Notes: generated by a model from the letters alone, not told the origin. Shown: positions 1-8,728, counted from the stretch's first letter. The stretch is 64,000 nt of DNA from JAOBAU01 sp034667465 (GCA_034667465.1 JAXDJV010000025.1:336752-400751), one strand, 5' to 3'. Translations and numbers: made by a program.

Positions 1-590
1 GCGCAAGCGATCGCGAAGTGACCCAGGCCGAGCGAGACGAGAACACGAAGTACCGCGATCGCACAGTTCTCTTCGGAGATGGCGCCGGCGCAGTCGTCGT
101 CGAAGCGTCCGACGACGAAACGCGCGGCTACCTCGGCGCGAAGCTCTTCACCGACGGCTCGAACATCGAAGCGCTTTACGTAAAAGGCGTCGGCTTCCGC
201 CATCGCCCGTACGTGAACAAAGAGGAGCTCGAAGCCGGCGATCAGATCCCGACGATGGAAGGCCGCGCCGTCTTCAAGGAAGCCGTCTCACGAATGCCGG
301 CCGCCGTCCGCGCCGTCTGCGCCGAAGCCGGAATCGACGTCGCGCAGATCGACCTGCTGCTCATCCACCAGGCGAACCTCCGCATCATCGAAGGAGTGGC
401 CAAACAGCTCGGATTCCCGCCGGAAAAAGTCCCGCACAACATCGAACGCTACGGCAACACCACCGCCGGCACACTCCCGATTCTCTTTCACGAATGCCTC
501 GCCGACGGAAGGATCAAGCCGGGGATGTTGATTTGTTTTACAGCGCTGGGATCGGGACTGCATTGGGGGGCGGCGCTTTATAGAACATGA
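1..590 (+). CDS. fabH: 3-oxoacyl-ACP synthase III (FabH), 5'-truncated by window edge
   Basis: This is the C-terminal part of a beta-ketoacyl-ACP synthase III, which condenses acetyl-CoA with malonyl-ACP to start fatty acid synthesis in the cytoplasm. The frame is open from base 3, so the true start and the catalytic Cys lie upstream of the window. Two catalytic residues are visible: the His of LIHQAN (codon at 366) and the Asn of YGNTTAG (codon at 456). The FGDGAGA segment and the C-terminal GSGLHWGAALYR are also typical of the thiolase fold. The TGA stop abuts a palindromic repeat. Related KAS III-like enzymes of secondary metabolism cannot be excluded without the N-terminus. Confidence 0.9.
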   Translation, partial: ASDREVTQAERDENTKYRDRTVLFGDGAGAVVVEASDDETRGYLGAKLFTDGSNIEALYVKGVGFRHRPYVNKEELEAGDQIPTMEGRAVFKEAVSRMPAAVRAVCAEAGIDVAQIDLLLIHQANLRIIEGVAKQLGFPPEKVPHNIERYGNTTAGTLPILFHECLADGRIKPGMLICFTALGSGLHWGAALYRT

Positions 591-655
591 AGGTGCAGAG
601 TGCTGAGTGCTGAGTCGGGGAACGGTTTTACTCAGCACTCAGCACTCAGCACCTT
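590..655. repeat. Heptamer inverted-array repeat (family 2, copy 1)
   Basis: Tandem GAGTGCT/GAGTGC units on the left face tandem AGCACTC units on the right around a short loop, so the transcript would fold into a long hairpin. The outer ends are AAGGTGC and GCACCTT. It starts on the last base of the fabH TGA and lies between convergent genes, where it could act as a bidirectional transcription barrier. Similar copies are at 48574 and 52328. Confidence 0.85.
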
Positions 656-662
656 CTTTCCC

Positions 663-1118
663 TCATTCATCACTCAGGTACTTCACCATGAGTTTCGCAT
701 TCTCCTCCATCGCCTTGATCTGCACCCAATACGCTCGGCCGTACATTGCGATTGATGCGATCGTCAGCGTGGTGTGCAGCCAGTGCGGGGTGAGGCCGCG
801 GGAGACGCCGCCGCCCATGATGAACGTCACCATCAGGACGGCCATCGAGTAGAACGCGGTCGGGAAGACGTGCGATTTGAAATCGCGCGTTCGCTGCACG
901 ACGGTGGCGTCCTGCTGCGAGGCGTCTTTCAGTTCCTTTCCTGTTCCGATGAAAAAGAACATCGTCATCGACTGCGAGAAGAGACCGATGACGACCGTCG
1001 CGAGCGCAAAGAAGATGTGCTGTGCGACGTGATGTGGTGTGGCCATCGCCCCCGCGATCGCGGTAGCGATCAGACCGGCGATCGTGAGCAGAGTGGTGAT
1101 GAGGAGGAACTGAGCCAT
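663..1118 (-). CDS. Small integral membrane protein, unknown function
   Basis: This 151-residue protein has about four hydrophobic segments: one near the N-terminus, two in the middle (the second rich in Met and Phe), and one near the C-terminus, ending in a charged tail. I do not recognise the family. The start at MAQFLL is preferred over an ATG 13 codons upstream because the longer form adds only a hydrophilic Arg-rich stretch that runs into purM. It is transcribed divergently from purM with almost no intergenic space and convergently to fabH. Nothing in the context reveals its job. Confidence 0.7.
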   Translation of the reverse strand: MAQFLLITTLLTIAGLIATAIAGAMATPHHVAQHIFFALATVVIGLFSQSMTMFFFIGTGKELKDASQQDATVVQRTRDFKSHVFPTAFYSMAVLMVTFIMGGGVSRGLTPHWLHTTLTIASIAMYGRAYWVQIKAMEENAKLMVKYLSDE

Positions 1119-1146
1119 GGCGCGGCGAATGGTAGACTCGCGCGCC

Positions 1147-2211
1147 GTGGCGGACAAGACGAGTTATCGCGACTCGGGCGTCGACATCGACGCGCAGGAT
1201 GAAGCGCTCCGCGAAGTGCGGCACATCGCGCGTGGCACGTTTACCCCGAATGTCATCTCCGACATCGGCTCGTTCGGCGGTCTCTTTCGCGCGTCATTCG
1301 AAGGGATCGACAAGCCGATTCTGGTCTCGTCGACCGATGGCGTCGGCACCAAGCTGCGCGTCGCCGCGGCGATGAAAGTGCACGACACCGTCGGCTACGA
1401 CCTCGTCTCGCACTGCGTCAACGACATCCTCGTGCAGGGCGCGCGTCCGCTCTTCTTTCTCGATTACTTCGCGACCGGAAAGCTGCGCCCGCCGGTGATG
1501 ACCGACGTCATTCGCGGCATGGCTCGCGCCTGCCGCGAGAACGGCGCGGCGCTGATCGGCGGCGAAACGGCGGAGATGCCCGGCTTCTACGGCGATGACG
1601 ATTACGACATCGCCGGCTTCATCGTCGGCGTTGTCGACGAATCGAAAGTGATCACCGGGAAAGACGTGCGCGAAGGCGACATCCTCATCGCGCTGCCGTC
1701 GGTCGGCCTGCACACGAACGGCTACTCGCTCGCGCGTCGCGTGCTCATCGAGAAGCTCGGTCACGACTACCAGACGATCCTGCCGGAGATCGGCAAGATC
1801 GGCGAAGCGCTCCTCGCGCCGCACGTCTCGTATCTCAAACAGCTCATGCCGCTCATCGACGCGCGCGCCATTCATGCGCTCGCGCATATCACCGGCGGCG
1901 GACTGACCGACAACATTCCGCGTGTGCTTCCAGACACGCTCGACGTCCACGTGAAGCTCGGCGCGTGGCCGGTGCTGCCGATCTTCCGCTACATCTTCGA
2001 GCAGGGAAACGTCGATCGCGACGAGATGCTGCGCGTCTTCAACATGGGCGTCGGCATGGTGCTGCTCGTCGGACGCGATGACGTCGACGCGGTCGTGAAG
2101 CACTTCACGCGCATCGCCCAGCCGTACTACTTCATCGGCAACGTGGTGAAGGGAAGCGGAAAAGTGCAGTACGACTTTCCGCCGGCCGGCTTCGCTTCGT
2201 GGATCGAATGA
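1147..2211 (+). CDS. purM: Phosphoribosylformylglycinamidine cyclo-ligase (AIR synthetase)
   Basis: PurM converts FGAM to aminoimidazole ribotide with ATP in step 5 of de novo purine synthesis. The 354-residue length fits the family. Recognisable segments are the N-terminal KTSYRDSGVDID, the DGVGTKLRVA phosphate-binding strand, CVNDILVQGARPLFFLDY, IGGETAEMPG and HITGGGL. I start at GTG 1147, which places the conserved DKTSYRD close to the N-terminus; an ATG at 1117 would add ten residues overlapping the divergent membrane gene. The stop overlaps the purN start as ATGA, so the two are translationally coupled. Confidence 0.95.
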   Translation: MADKTSYRDSGVDIDAQDEALREVRHIARGTFTPNVISDIGSFGGLFRASFEGIDKPILVSSTDGVGTKLRVAAAMKVHDTVGYDLVSHCVNDILVQGARPLFFLDYFATGKLRPPVMTDVIRGMARACRENGAALIGGETAEMPGFYGDDDYDIAGFIVGVVDESKVITGKDVREGDILIALPSVGLHTNGYSLARRVLIEKLGHDYQTILPEIGKIGEALLAPHVSYLKQLMPLIDARAIHALAHITGGGLTDNIPRVLPDTLDVHVKLGAWPVLPIFRYIFEQGNVDRDEMLRVFNMGVGMVLLVGRDDVDAVVKHFTRIAQPYYFIGNVVKGSGKVQYDFPPAGFASWIE

Positions 2212-2822
2212 TCCGCCTCGCGATTCTCCTCTCCGGTCGCGGCTCGAACTTCGCCGCGATTCACGACGCCATCTCCGCCGGCACGCTCGACGCGGAGATC
2301 GTTGCCGTCATCAGCAACCGTCCCGACGCCGCCGGCATCGCGCGCGCGCTGGAGCTCGGATACGCGGCGCACGTCGTCGATCACAAAGCGTTCGCGAATC
2401 GCGCCGCGCATGAAACGGAAGTGCTGGGCATCCTGCGCGACGCGAATCCCGACTTCGTCGTCCTCGCCGGCTACATGCGGCTGCTCAGCGCGTCGTTCAT
2501 CGATGCGTATCGCAATCGCATCACCAACATTCATCCGTCGCTGCTGCCGTCGTTTCCGGGAGTCGACGCGCAGGCGCAGGCGATCGCGCACGGCGTGAAA
2601 GTGTCGGGATGCACGGTGCACTTCGTCGATGAAGGTCTCGATGCCGGACCGATCATCGTGCAGCGCGCGGTTCCGGTGCTCGATGGTGACGATGCCTCGT
2701 CGCTGTCGGCGCGCATCCTCGAGCAGGAGCACGGCGCATACGTGGAGGCGCTGCAAAAACTAAGCGGCCGCCGATATCGCATCGACGGCCGCAGGGTTGT
2801 GTTCGTATCCGCGCTGCCTTGA
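2208..2822 (+). CDS. purN: Phosphoribosylglycinamide formyltransferase
   Basis: PurN transfers a formyl group from 10-formyl-THF to GAR in purine biosynthesis. The 204-residue protein starts with the typical IRLAILLSGRGSNF nucleotide loop. It carries the catalytic region NIHPSLLPSFPG and the downstream SGCTVHFVDEGLDAGPII. The ATG overlaps the purM stop (ATGA), which decides the start against the GTG at 2199. The purM-purN pair is a common purine arrangement; purD and purE are 13 kb away. Confidence 0.95.
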   Translation: MIRLAILLSGRGSNFAAIHDAISAGTLDAEIVAVISNRPDAAGIARALELGYAAHVVDHKAFANRAAHETEVLGILRDANPDFVVLAGYMRLLSASFIDAYRNRITNIHPSLLPSFPGVDAQAQAIAHGVKVSGCTVHFVDEGLDAGPIIVQRAVPVLDGDDASSLSARILEQEHGAYVEALQKLSGRRYRIDGRRVVFVSALP

Positions 2823-2842
2823 CAGGGCGCCTTCGCGGCTTT

Positions 2843-2857
2843 AGCTTAATTTAAGCT
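2843..2857. promoter_or_regulatory. AT-rich perfect palindrome upstream of the Xre gene
   Basis: AGCTTAA-T-TTAAGCT is a perfect 7+1+7 inverted repeat in an otherwise GC-rich gap between purN and the Xre-family gene. Its size and position suit an operator for that regulator. The assignment is inferred from position only. Confidence 0.35.
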
Positions 2858-2970
2858 GAAAACGGAGGTGATGACTGCATCAGCCCCAGAGGCTCGCCGG
2901 CTGCGGCCGCCGGCAGATGCCCTACGATCAACCAGCCGCACGCTGACACTCATCACTTCGGAGAGTGATC

Positions 2971-3456
2971 ATGAACAGAGCATTCGGCGATCTCCTGAGG
3001 GAGCAACGCCTCAGAGCCAGCAAGAGCCTTCAGGAGGTCGCCGCCGTCATCGGCGTCTCCATCGCGTACGTTTCCGACGTGGAACGCGGAAGACGGTCAC
3101 CGTTCAAGCCGGATCGCATCATCCGCGTTGCCGCGTTGCTCGGATGCGACGCGGAAATGCTTCTTGCCGCGGCAGAACAGGCGCGAGTCGAGACGCTGCC
3201 GCCGCCTTCAACCGATTTCGAAAGCATCTTCCAGTCGTTTCTCCAGCAGTTCCGTGCACTCGACGCGCGCCAGCAGCGAGAGGTCGCAACGTTACTGGCC
3301 GCTGAGTCGGGCGCCCGGCAAATACCGTTCATGTTCGCAGGCAAAAAGAAGCAGCAGAGCTCCTCATTCCGCGTGGAGGATCGAAATGCTACCTCGGCCA
3401 GACGACCTGATCAGCCCCGTCGACGCAGAAGTCCACGCTCGGTGCCTCATACGTGA
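2971..3456 (+). CDS. Xre-family HTH transcriptional regulator
   Basis: This 161-residue protein has a Cro/CI-type helix-turn-helix at roughly residues 5-60. The recognition region SIAYVSDVERGRRSP and the following LGCD/AEMLL helix are typical. The C-terminal half is Arg/Ser/Gln-rich and looks disordered. Start is ATG 2971 with GGAG just upstream; a GTG two codons earlier is possible. Its 3' end overlaps the next gene by 71 bp, so the two are co-transcribed. Xre proteins paired with a downstream IrrE/ImmA-like gene control phage, mobile-element and toxin-antitoxin loci; this pair may be a degenerate version. Confidence 0.85.
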   Translation: MNRAFGDLLREQRLRASKSLQEVAAVIGVSIAYVSDVERGRRSPFKPDRIIRVAALLGCDAEMLLAAAEQARVETLPPPSTDFESIFQSFLQQFRALDARQQREVATLLAAESGARQIPFMFAGKKKQQSSSFRVEDRNATSARRPDQPRRRRSPRSVPHT

Positions 3457-4030
3457 GCTGGATCTCGATCGCGGCACTCTCCACGATCATCTGACGAGGC
3501 TCGAAGCGTCCGAGCTCGTCACGCCGCGTGGTGTCTTCAGCCTCGGCTACTACTTCACGGACGAGGAGGACGCGCTCACGTTCTCGCTTTCCGCAAGCGG
3601 AGGGCGAATCGATTTCCTGCTCCCCGAAGTCGAGGTGCGCAGCCAGAAGTGGGAAAAGCGCGAGCCGCTGTTGTCCGCCGTCGCGTTCCTCCGGCAGAGC
3701 GCGGAGACGGCCGACCGGCTGGCGGGGAGCAAAGTCATCGTGCACCCGTCGCTCTACGAACACGAACGCGAGTTCAGCGTGGCGACGGCGTTCGCCGTCG
3801 CCGCGCCTGCTATCCGGATCCGCGAGCTCGAACGGGAGAAGCGGCTGACGGTCAATGACGTCGCCACAGAGTTCCGCCTGCCGCGCGATCTCGCGGCCCA
3901 ACGCCTTGAAACGTACAGACACCATCGCAATGAGCTTCTCGCGGCGAGTCACACGCATCACGAGTCGATGGCGTGGTACCGGCGAAAACAGGGACAGGTC
4001 GCGGCGGTCGCGGCAGAAGAGGAGATATGA
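3386..4030 (+). CDS. Putative IrrE/ImmA-like protein lacking the HExxH motif
   Basis: This 214-residue protein starts at ATG 3386 after a GTGGAGGA ribosome site and overlaps the Xre gene. I infer relation to the COG2856 (ImmA/IrrE) fold from layout. Residues 127-141 read like the E-x-EA-x-x-FA-x-x-LL-x-P helix, followed at 155-177 by LTVNDVATEFRLPRDLAAQRL, which matches the C-terminal LA-x-x-F-x-VS-x-x-A-x-x-RL element. The metalloprotease HExxH expected about 25-40 residues before this is absent (the region reads VAFLRQSAETAD). If the homology holds, it is a non-peptidase partner of the regulator. Otherwise the function is unknown. It ends 3 bp from a convergent gene. Confidence 0.6.
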   Translation: MLPRPDDLISPVDAEVHARCLIRELDLDRGTLHDHLTRLEASELVTPRGVFSLGYYFTDEEDALTFSLSASGGRIDFLLPEVEVRSQKWEKREPLLSAVAFLRQSAETADRLAGSKVIVHPSLYEHEREFSVATAFAVAAPAIRIRELEREKRLTVNDVATEFRLPRDLAAQRLETYRHHRNELLAASHTHHESMAWYRRKQGQVAAVAAEEEI

Positions 4031-4033
4031 GTT

Positions 4034-4450
4034 TCAGACCGCTTCTTTGCGCGGCAACTCTTCGGCCCGCTCGGTCCTTTCCTCGGAGAGCGGAACGCAG
4101 AAGTAGAGAGGTCCGCCGACGAGCGCTTTGAGAAGCTGCACCCATGCGTGGAAGTTGTTCAGCCGGAAGCGATAGACGAGCTGACCGTCGTCGCGCGGAC
4201 CCGCGAGCAAATCGAGGTCGCAGACGACCGGCGCTTCATCGAATTGAAAACGCTGCGTGGTGCGGACGGTCGGCGTTCGCGATCCTTTCGCATATGGGCG
4301 CGTGCGAGCCTCCGGCTCGAATTTCGGAGGGGCGAGCGCCTCTTCGAGCAGCGCCTCCCGCTCTTCGAGAGACTTGTCCGACGGGTGTTCGTTGAGGTCG
4401 ACACCGCGGAGCGCGGCAAGCTGGGTCAGCGTTTTCATCGAAGTTCTCAT
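4034..4450 (-). CDS. Hypothetical protein, second gene of a two-gene minus-strand operon
   Basis: This 138-residue soluble protein is not recognised. The N-terminal half is Glu/Pro/Arg-rich (LEEREALLEEALAPP), with a more structured C-terminal part containing VCDLDLLAGPRDDGQLVYRF. It starts 3 bp after the stop of the GNAT-like gene; an internal Met at residue 5 (base 4438) is an alternative start. The gene converges on the IrrE-like gene. The four island genes form two facing pairs between purN and dacA, so a joint function is possible but unproven. Confidence 0.6.
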   Translation of the reverse strand: MRTSMKTLTQLAALRGVDLNEHPSDKSLEEREALLEEALAPPKFEPEARTRPYAKGSRTPTVRTTQRFQFDEAPVVCDLDLLAGPRDDGQLVYRFRLNNFHAWVQLLKALVGGPLYFCVPLSEERTERAEELPRKEAV

Positions 4451-4453
4451 CTG

Positions 4454-5149
4454 TCAGTATTTCACCGCGTCGCGGTACGTGTCCAACGCTCGCGACGCCT
4501 CGGCGGCCGACTCCTCGTCGTAGCAGAAATAGCGTCCGTCATTGCCGAGTAACGCGCGCACGCCGAATGGCAATTTCGCTGACTGCATCAGGTTTGCCAT
4601 TCCCTGCCGCGCGTACCACTTCGGCAGTTCCTCGCCATCGGGCGAGGCATGCAGCCAGAGACGGCCGCGATGTCCACGGCGAAAGGAGAGCGTGACGCCG
4701 ATATCGAGACAGAAGCGCGTCAGCTGCCGCGGCACGTTTGCGACGTCGCAGTCGAGCAGTCCCGGGAGGACACTCGCAGGTGCTGCGGTCATATACCAGA
4801 CGAAGCAACTCTTCATGTGCGGCGCGTTCGGGAAGCGGTAATTGCGCACGCCGGCGAACATCGCGCACGGAATCAGATCGCCATTCGCAAGCTCGACGTC
4901 GAGCGTGAGCAGAACCGGTTCCTGACGAAGACCAGCTCCGAGCCAGCGGAGAAGTCGCCAGAGGCTCGGCCAGTCCCAATCGCGATCAGCGCGCGCGGCA
5001 TCACCGCTGTCGATCGCCGGTTGCACGTGCTCGTCCCAGAACTCGGCGTGATCCTGTGACATCACGGAAACGCGAAGAGGAAAATTGCGTCCCCCCTTGC
5101 TATCCGCGTGCGCAACGAACTGAACATCGTCTCGGGAATCGACCGCCAT
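4454..5149 (-). CDS. GNAT-fold-like protein of unknown substrate
   Basis: This is a 231-residue protein. Residues about 162-187 (GRLWLHASPDGEELPKWYARQGM) resemble the end of a GNAT acetyltransferase domain, where strand 5 is followed by a x-LHA-x-P segment and an F/WY-x-x-x-G-F/M element. A preceding Arg-rich helix could contact acetyl-CoA, but a clean R/Q-x-x-G-x-G/A motif is not evident (RRGHRG is the nearest match). The N-terminal 110 residues carry two Trp-rich helices. The assignment rests on pattern only. It is the first gene of the minus-strand pair. Confidence 0.55.
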   Translation of the reverse strand: MAVDSRDDVQFVAHADSKGGRNFPLRVSVMSQDHAEFWDEHVQPAIDSGDAARADRDWDWPSLWRLLRWLGAGLRQEPVLLTLDVELANGDLIPCAMFAGVRNYRFPNAPHMKSCFVWYMTAAPASVLPGLLDCDVANVPRQLTRFCLDIGVTLSFRRGHRGRLWLHASPDGEELPKWYARQGMANLMQSAKLPFGVRALLGNDGRYFCYDEESAAEASRALDTYRDAVKY

Positions 5150-5245
5150 CTCGCAACATAGGGGTGACGCCGTGGAGAAAAACCCTACCCCCGCGATGGA
5201 GCTCGTTGAATCGACATGCTAGCCAGCGCCGCGGGCCGTGCCCGC

Positions 5246-6427
5246 CTAGAACGGCCAGAACTTCTTCCACCACGACTGCTTCTCCACCGCGCTTGCGGCG
5301 AGTGCCGGGACGCGATTGATCTGCTGTCCGTTCTGCGTCACCACCACCATTCCGACCTGCTGTCCGCCGCGGATCGGCGCGGTGAGATTCGTCGGCACGA
5401 GACCGACCTTCACGCTGCCCTCTTCGCCGCGCTTCAGCAGTGCGCGCACATCGGCGCCGGCGACGGCGGCGACCGTCTTCGAGTTTCCGTCAGCGACGCT
5501 TACCTGACCGACCTGCGCTCCCTTTTTTACGACCGTCGCCATGTTGTATTGCGCGAATGCGCCGCTCATCAGCCGCGAAGCGAGCGCGAACGAACTGGCC
5601 GGACCGGACGACGTCTTCGCGCCCATGATCACGCAGACCAGCTCCATGTCGCCGCGCTTCGCTGACGCCGTGACGCAGAAACCGGCCGGAGCGGAGTAAC
5701 CGGTCTTGATGCCGGTCGCGGCGTCGTAATAGTTCTGCTTCTTCGGATTGACGAGGTGATTCGGATTGGTGAGGCCCGACGTGAATGTGCCGTTCGTGAA
5801 CGGCATCGTCGGCGTCTTCGCGTACTCGCGCATCAGCGGATACTTCATCAGCTCCAGGCCGAGGATCGCGAGATCGTGCGCGCTCATCATGTTGATCATC
5901 TTCGGATTCGACGGATTCGGCAGCCCGTGCGGGTCGTAGAACGTCGTCTCTTTGAGACCGAGCGCCTTCGCGCGCTGATTCATGATCTCGGCGAAGTTCT
6001 CGCTCGAGCCGGCGATCTTTTCCGCGAGCGCCTGCGCCGCGTCGTTCGCTGACTGGATCATCGTCGCCGCGAGCAGCGTCTGCACCGGGAACGTCTGACC
6101 GTCTTTCGCATAGATCTGCGAGCCGCCCATCTTGCTGGCGCGCGGCGAGATCAGCACCGGCGAATCGAGCTTCAGTCGTCCGGCCTGAATCTCTTCCATC
6201 GTGATGAGCAGCGTCATCATCTTCGCCATCGAAGCGGTCGGCAGCGGGAGATGCGCGTTCTCTTCAAAGAGCACGCGTTTCGTCGATGGTTCGATGACGA
6301 ACGCGGCCGTGTAACCCTTGCCGGTCGTGTCGACCGCGGCACCTTTGGCCGTGCCGGGACCTTCTTCCTGTGCAAAAACATTCGCCGCCAGGAACGTGAC
6401 GACGAGCAGTGCAAAACAACGTTTCAT
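5246..6427 (-). CDS. dacA: D-alanyl-D-alanine carboxypeptidase (PBP5/DacA family)
   Basis: This secreted penicillin-binding protein trims the terminal D-Ala from peptidoglycan pentapeptides in the periplasm. The 393-residue protein has a signal peptide (residues 1-19, cut after VFA-Q). The catalytic SxxK is S66-MA-K69, the SxN motif is SAN at 126-128, and the third box is KTG near residue 244. The C-terminal PBP5 beta domain contains IRGGQQVG. It ends in a short aromatic-basic tail (SWWKKFWPF), which fits an amphipathic membrane anchor. It is monocistronic as far as can be seen. Confidence 0.95.
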   Translation of the reverse strand: MKRCFALLVVTFLAANVFAQEEGPGTAKGAAVDTTGKGYTAAFVIEPSTKRVLFEENAHLPLPTASMAKMMTLLITMEEIQAGRLKLDSPVLISPRASKMGGSQIYAKDGQTFPVQTLLAATMIQSANDAAQALAEKIAGSSENFAEIMNQRAKALGLKETTFYDPHGLPNPSNPKMINMMSAHDLAILGLELMKYPLMREYAKTPTMPFTNGTFTSGLTNPNHLVNPKKQNYYDAATGIKTGYSAPAGFCVTASAKRGDMELVCVIMGAKTSSGPASSFALASRLMSGAFAQYNMATVVKKGAQVGQVSVADGNSKTVAAVAGADVRALLKRGEEGSVKVGLVPTNLTAPIRGGQQVGMVVVTQNGQQINRVPALAASAVEKQSWWKKFWPF

Positions 6428-6475
6428 TGAGAGACTCCCGAACTCTTGATTTTGATTTGGGAACGCGGGTCGGCG

Positions 6476-6769
6476 CTACGTTTCCAGCTCCGCCTTCGGG
6501 CGTTTCGCGCGCGACGTGCGGGGGATCGATCCGATGACCGTCCAGTCGTGTTTATTCACGGTAACCGGCTCTTTTGCTTTCGGCCAGAGCTCGATCGGGA
6601 TGTAGTAGTAGCCGTCGCCCAGCACGCGCGATTTGATCGCGAGATCGCGCATGCTTTTGCAAAGACCCTTCTTCCCGCGGATCGCACTCCGCTCGACGAC
6701 GATGCCCGTCGACTCTCCCACGCCCTGATAGATGCTGATCTCTGCGCAAAGTGAATTCACCAACGTCAT
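6476..6769 (-). CDS. Small hypothetical protein
   Basis: This is a 97-residue protein with start at MTLVNSL. No domain is recognised. It has mixed charge, a GDGYYYIPIELWP core, and a basic C-terminal tail ending PRTSRAKRPKAELET. It lies upstream of dacA on the same strand with a 48 bp gap and diverges from the ABC exporter. Reading frame and codon pattern look coding. Confidence 0.5.
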   Translation of the reverse strand: MTLVNSLCAEISIYQGVGESTGIVVERSAIRGKKGLCKSMRDLAIKSRVLGDGYYYIPIELWPKAKEPVTVNKHDWTVIGSIPRTSRAKRPKAELET

Positions 6770-6883
6770 GACTGCCACTCCATTTCGTGCAAAAAAACGT
6801 GTACTGCCGGGACCGATTAGCAAGTTCCGATCCACTATGGCTGAGCCACCCGAATGGCCGGGTTGCAGCGCGGTTCCGCCACG

Positions 6884-6889
6884 TACAAT
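6884..6889 (+). promoter_or_regulatory. -10 hexamer TACAAT 6 bp before the ABC exporter start
   Basis: TACAAT matches the sigma-70 -10 consensus at 5 of 6 positions and ends 6 bp before ATG 6896. Transcription would therefore start at or next to the ATG, giving a leaderless mRNA. A TTGCAG upstream has a suboptimal 15 bp spacing. Confidence 0.5.
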
Positions 6890-6895
6890 CGCGCG

Positions 6896-8728
6896 ATGTC
6901 CGACGAGAAGAAGCCGAAGAAGAAAATGGACCGGGCGCGGATGCGCGCGCTTCTGCACGACGCCGGCGAGCTCGTCTGGCGTTCCCGCTTCCGACTCCTC
7001 ATCGGGCTGCCAATCCTGCTCGTCAATCGCGCCGCCAGCATCATTCTCCCCGGCACGACCAAGTACCTGATCGATGACGTAATCGGGAAAGGGCGTCACG
7101 ATCTGCTGTGGATCCTGGCGCTGGTCAGCGCCGGCACTGCAGTCATCGGCGCCCTTTCCGACTACGCGCTCGCGATCCTCCTCGGCATGGCCGCGCAGCG
7201 CTCGATCACCGACCTCCGCAAACGCATTCAGCAGCACATCCAGCGGCTGCCGGTGCGCTACTTCGACGAGACCAAAAGCGGCGTGCTCGTCTCGCGCGTC
7301 ATGAGCGACGCCGAAGGAGTCCGCAATCTCGTCGGCACCGGACTGCTGCAACTCTTCGGCGGCATCCTCACCGCGATCGCCGCCACCGGCATCCTCTTCT
7401 TTCTCTCTGCCCGACTGGCCACGTACGTCTTCTGCGCGTTCGTCTTTTTTGCCGCCGTGCTGGTTTGGGCGTTCACGACCGCGCGGCCGCTCTTCCGCAA
7501 ACGCGGCGAGCTCAATGCGAACGTCACCGGCCGTCTCACGGAAGGCGTCTCCGGCATTCGCATCGTCAAGGCGTATCGCGCCGAGCGTCACGAAGCGCGC
7601 GTCTTCGCCTCCGGCGTCCACAAACTCCTGCGCAACGTGCTCGGCACGATGCGCGTCGTCTCCGGCGTGCAGGCGATGTCGACGCTTCTCGTCGGATTGG
7701 TCGGGATGACCGTGCTGCTCGTCGGCGGACGCGAAGTGCTCGCGCATCGGATGACGGTCGGCGGCCTGATCTCCTTCACGCTCTATCTCGCCCTCGTCGT
7801 CGGACCGATGGTGCAGATCGTCTCGATCGGCACGCAGATGTCGGAAGCATTCGCGGGACTGGAACGGATTCGCGAAGTGCTCAATGAAACGACCGAGGAT
7901 GCGGAAGACAATTCGAAACCGGCGGCGGACCTCATTCGTGGCGACATCGAGCTGCGCAACGTCACCTTTGCGTACTCGCCTGATGTTCCCGTGCTCAAAG
8001 GCGTGAGCCTCTTCGCGCCGGCGGGAACCTCGGTGGCGCTCGTCGGCCCGTCAGGATCGGGAAAGAGCACGCTGATCTCGCTCATCTCCGCGTTCCATCG
8101 TCCGACCACCGGCGAGATTCTGATCGACGGCCGCGATCTCTCCACGTTCCGGCTCGACGACTACCGCAGCAACCTCGGCATCGTGCCGCAGGACTCGTTC
8201 CTCTTCGCCGACACCATCTACACGAACATCGCGCTCGGCAATCCGCACGCGTCGCGCGAAGAGGTGTTGCACGCCGCGCAGACCGCGCACGTCGACGAGT
8301 TCGCGAATCACTTCACCGACGGCTTCGAGACCATCGTCGGCGAGCGCGGCGTGAAACTCTCCGGCGGACAGCGACAGCGCGTCGCCATCGCGCGTGCGAT
8401 CGTCGCGAACCCGCGAATTCTCATCCTCGATGAAGCAACGTCATCGCTCGACAGCGAAAGCGAAGCGCTCATTCAGGACGGACTGAACGTGCTGATGAAA
8501 GGACGAACGACGTTCGTCATCGCGCATCGTTTGTCGACGGTGAGGAAAGCCGATCAGATCCTCGTACTCGAAGAGGGGCTCGTCGTCGAGCGCGGCACGC
8601 ACAGCGAGCTGATGGAGCTCGGCGGTCGCTACCGCTCGCTGTACGAAAAGCAGTACGGCGTCGAAGTGAATCGCTTCGTGAACGCCGGGGAAGAGATCGA
8701 GGACATCGCAGCCGTGACGTCATCCTGA
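6896..8728 (+). CDS. ABC transporter, fused permease-ATPase (MsbA-type exporter half)
   Basis: This 610-residue half-transporter would homodimerise in the inner membrane to export lipids or drugs. The N-terminal 330 residues carry six membrane helices of the type I exporter fold; the C-terminal nucleotide-binding domain follows. Walker A is GPSGSGKST at 384-392, the signature is LSGGQRQR, and Walker B is ILILDEATSSLD followed by an H-loop in FVIAHRLS. A lysine-rich leader (EKKPKKK) precedes helix 1. The substrate cannot be read from sequence; MsbA-like lipid A export is one option. Start is at ATG 6896, next to a -10 box. The last codons (TCA TCC TGA) lie in a palindromic repeat. Confidence 0.93.
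   Translation: MSDEKKPKKKMDRARMRALLHDAGELVWRSRFRLLIGLPILLVNRAASIILPGTTKYLIDDVIGKGRHDLLWILALVSAGTAVIGALSDYALAILLGMAAQRSITDLRKRIQQHIQRLPVRYFDETKSGVLVSRVMSDAEGVRNLVGTGLLQLFGGILTAIAATGILFFLSARLATYVFCAFVFFAAVLVWAFTTARPLFRKRGELNANVTGRLTEGVSGIRIVKAYRAERHEARVFASGVHKLLRNVLGTMRVVSGVQAMSTLLVGLVGMTVLLVGGREVLAHRMTVGGLISFTLYLALVVGPMVQIVSIGTQMSEAFAGLERIREVLNETTEDAEDNSKPAADLIRGDIELRNVTFAYSPDVPVLKGVSLFAPAGTSVALVGPSGSGKSTLISLISAFHRPTTGEILIDGRDLSTFRLDDYRSNLGIVPQDSFLFADTIYTNIALGNPHASREEVLHAAQTAHVDEFANHFTDGFETIVGERGVKLSGGQRQRVAIARAIVANPRILILDEATSSLDSESEALIQDGLNVLMKGRTTFVIAHRLSTVRKADQILVLEEGLVVERGTHSELMELGGRYRSLYEKQYGVEVNRFVNAGEEIEDIAAVTSS

Noticed and set aside
2868..3305. Plus-strand ORF upstream of and overlapping the Xre gene
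   Set aside because: It is Arg/Ser-rich without structure and overlaps a clear HTH gene in another frame.
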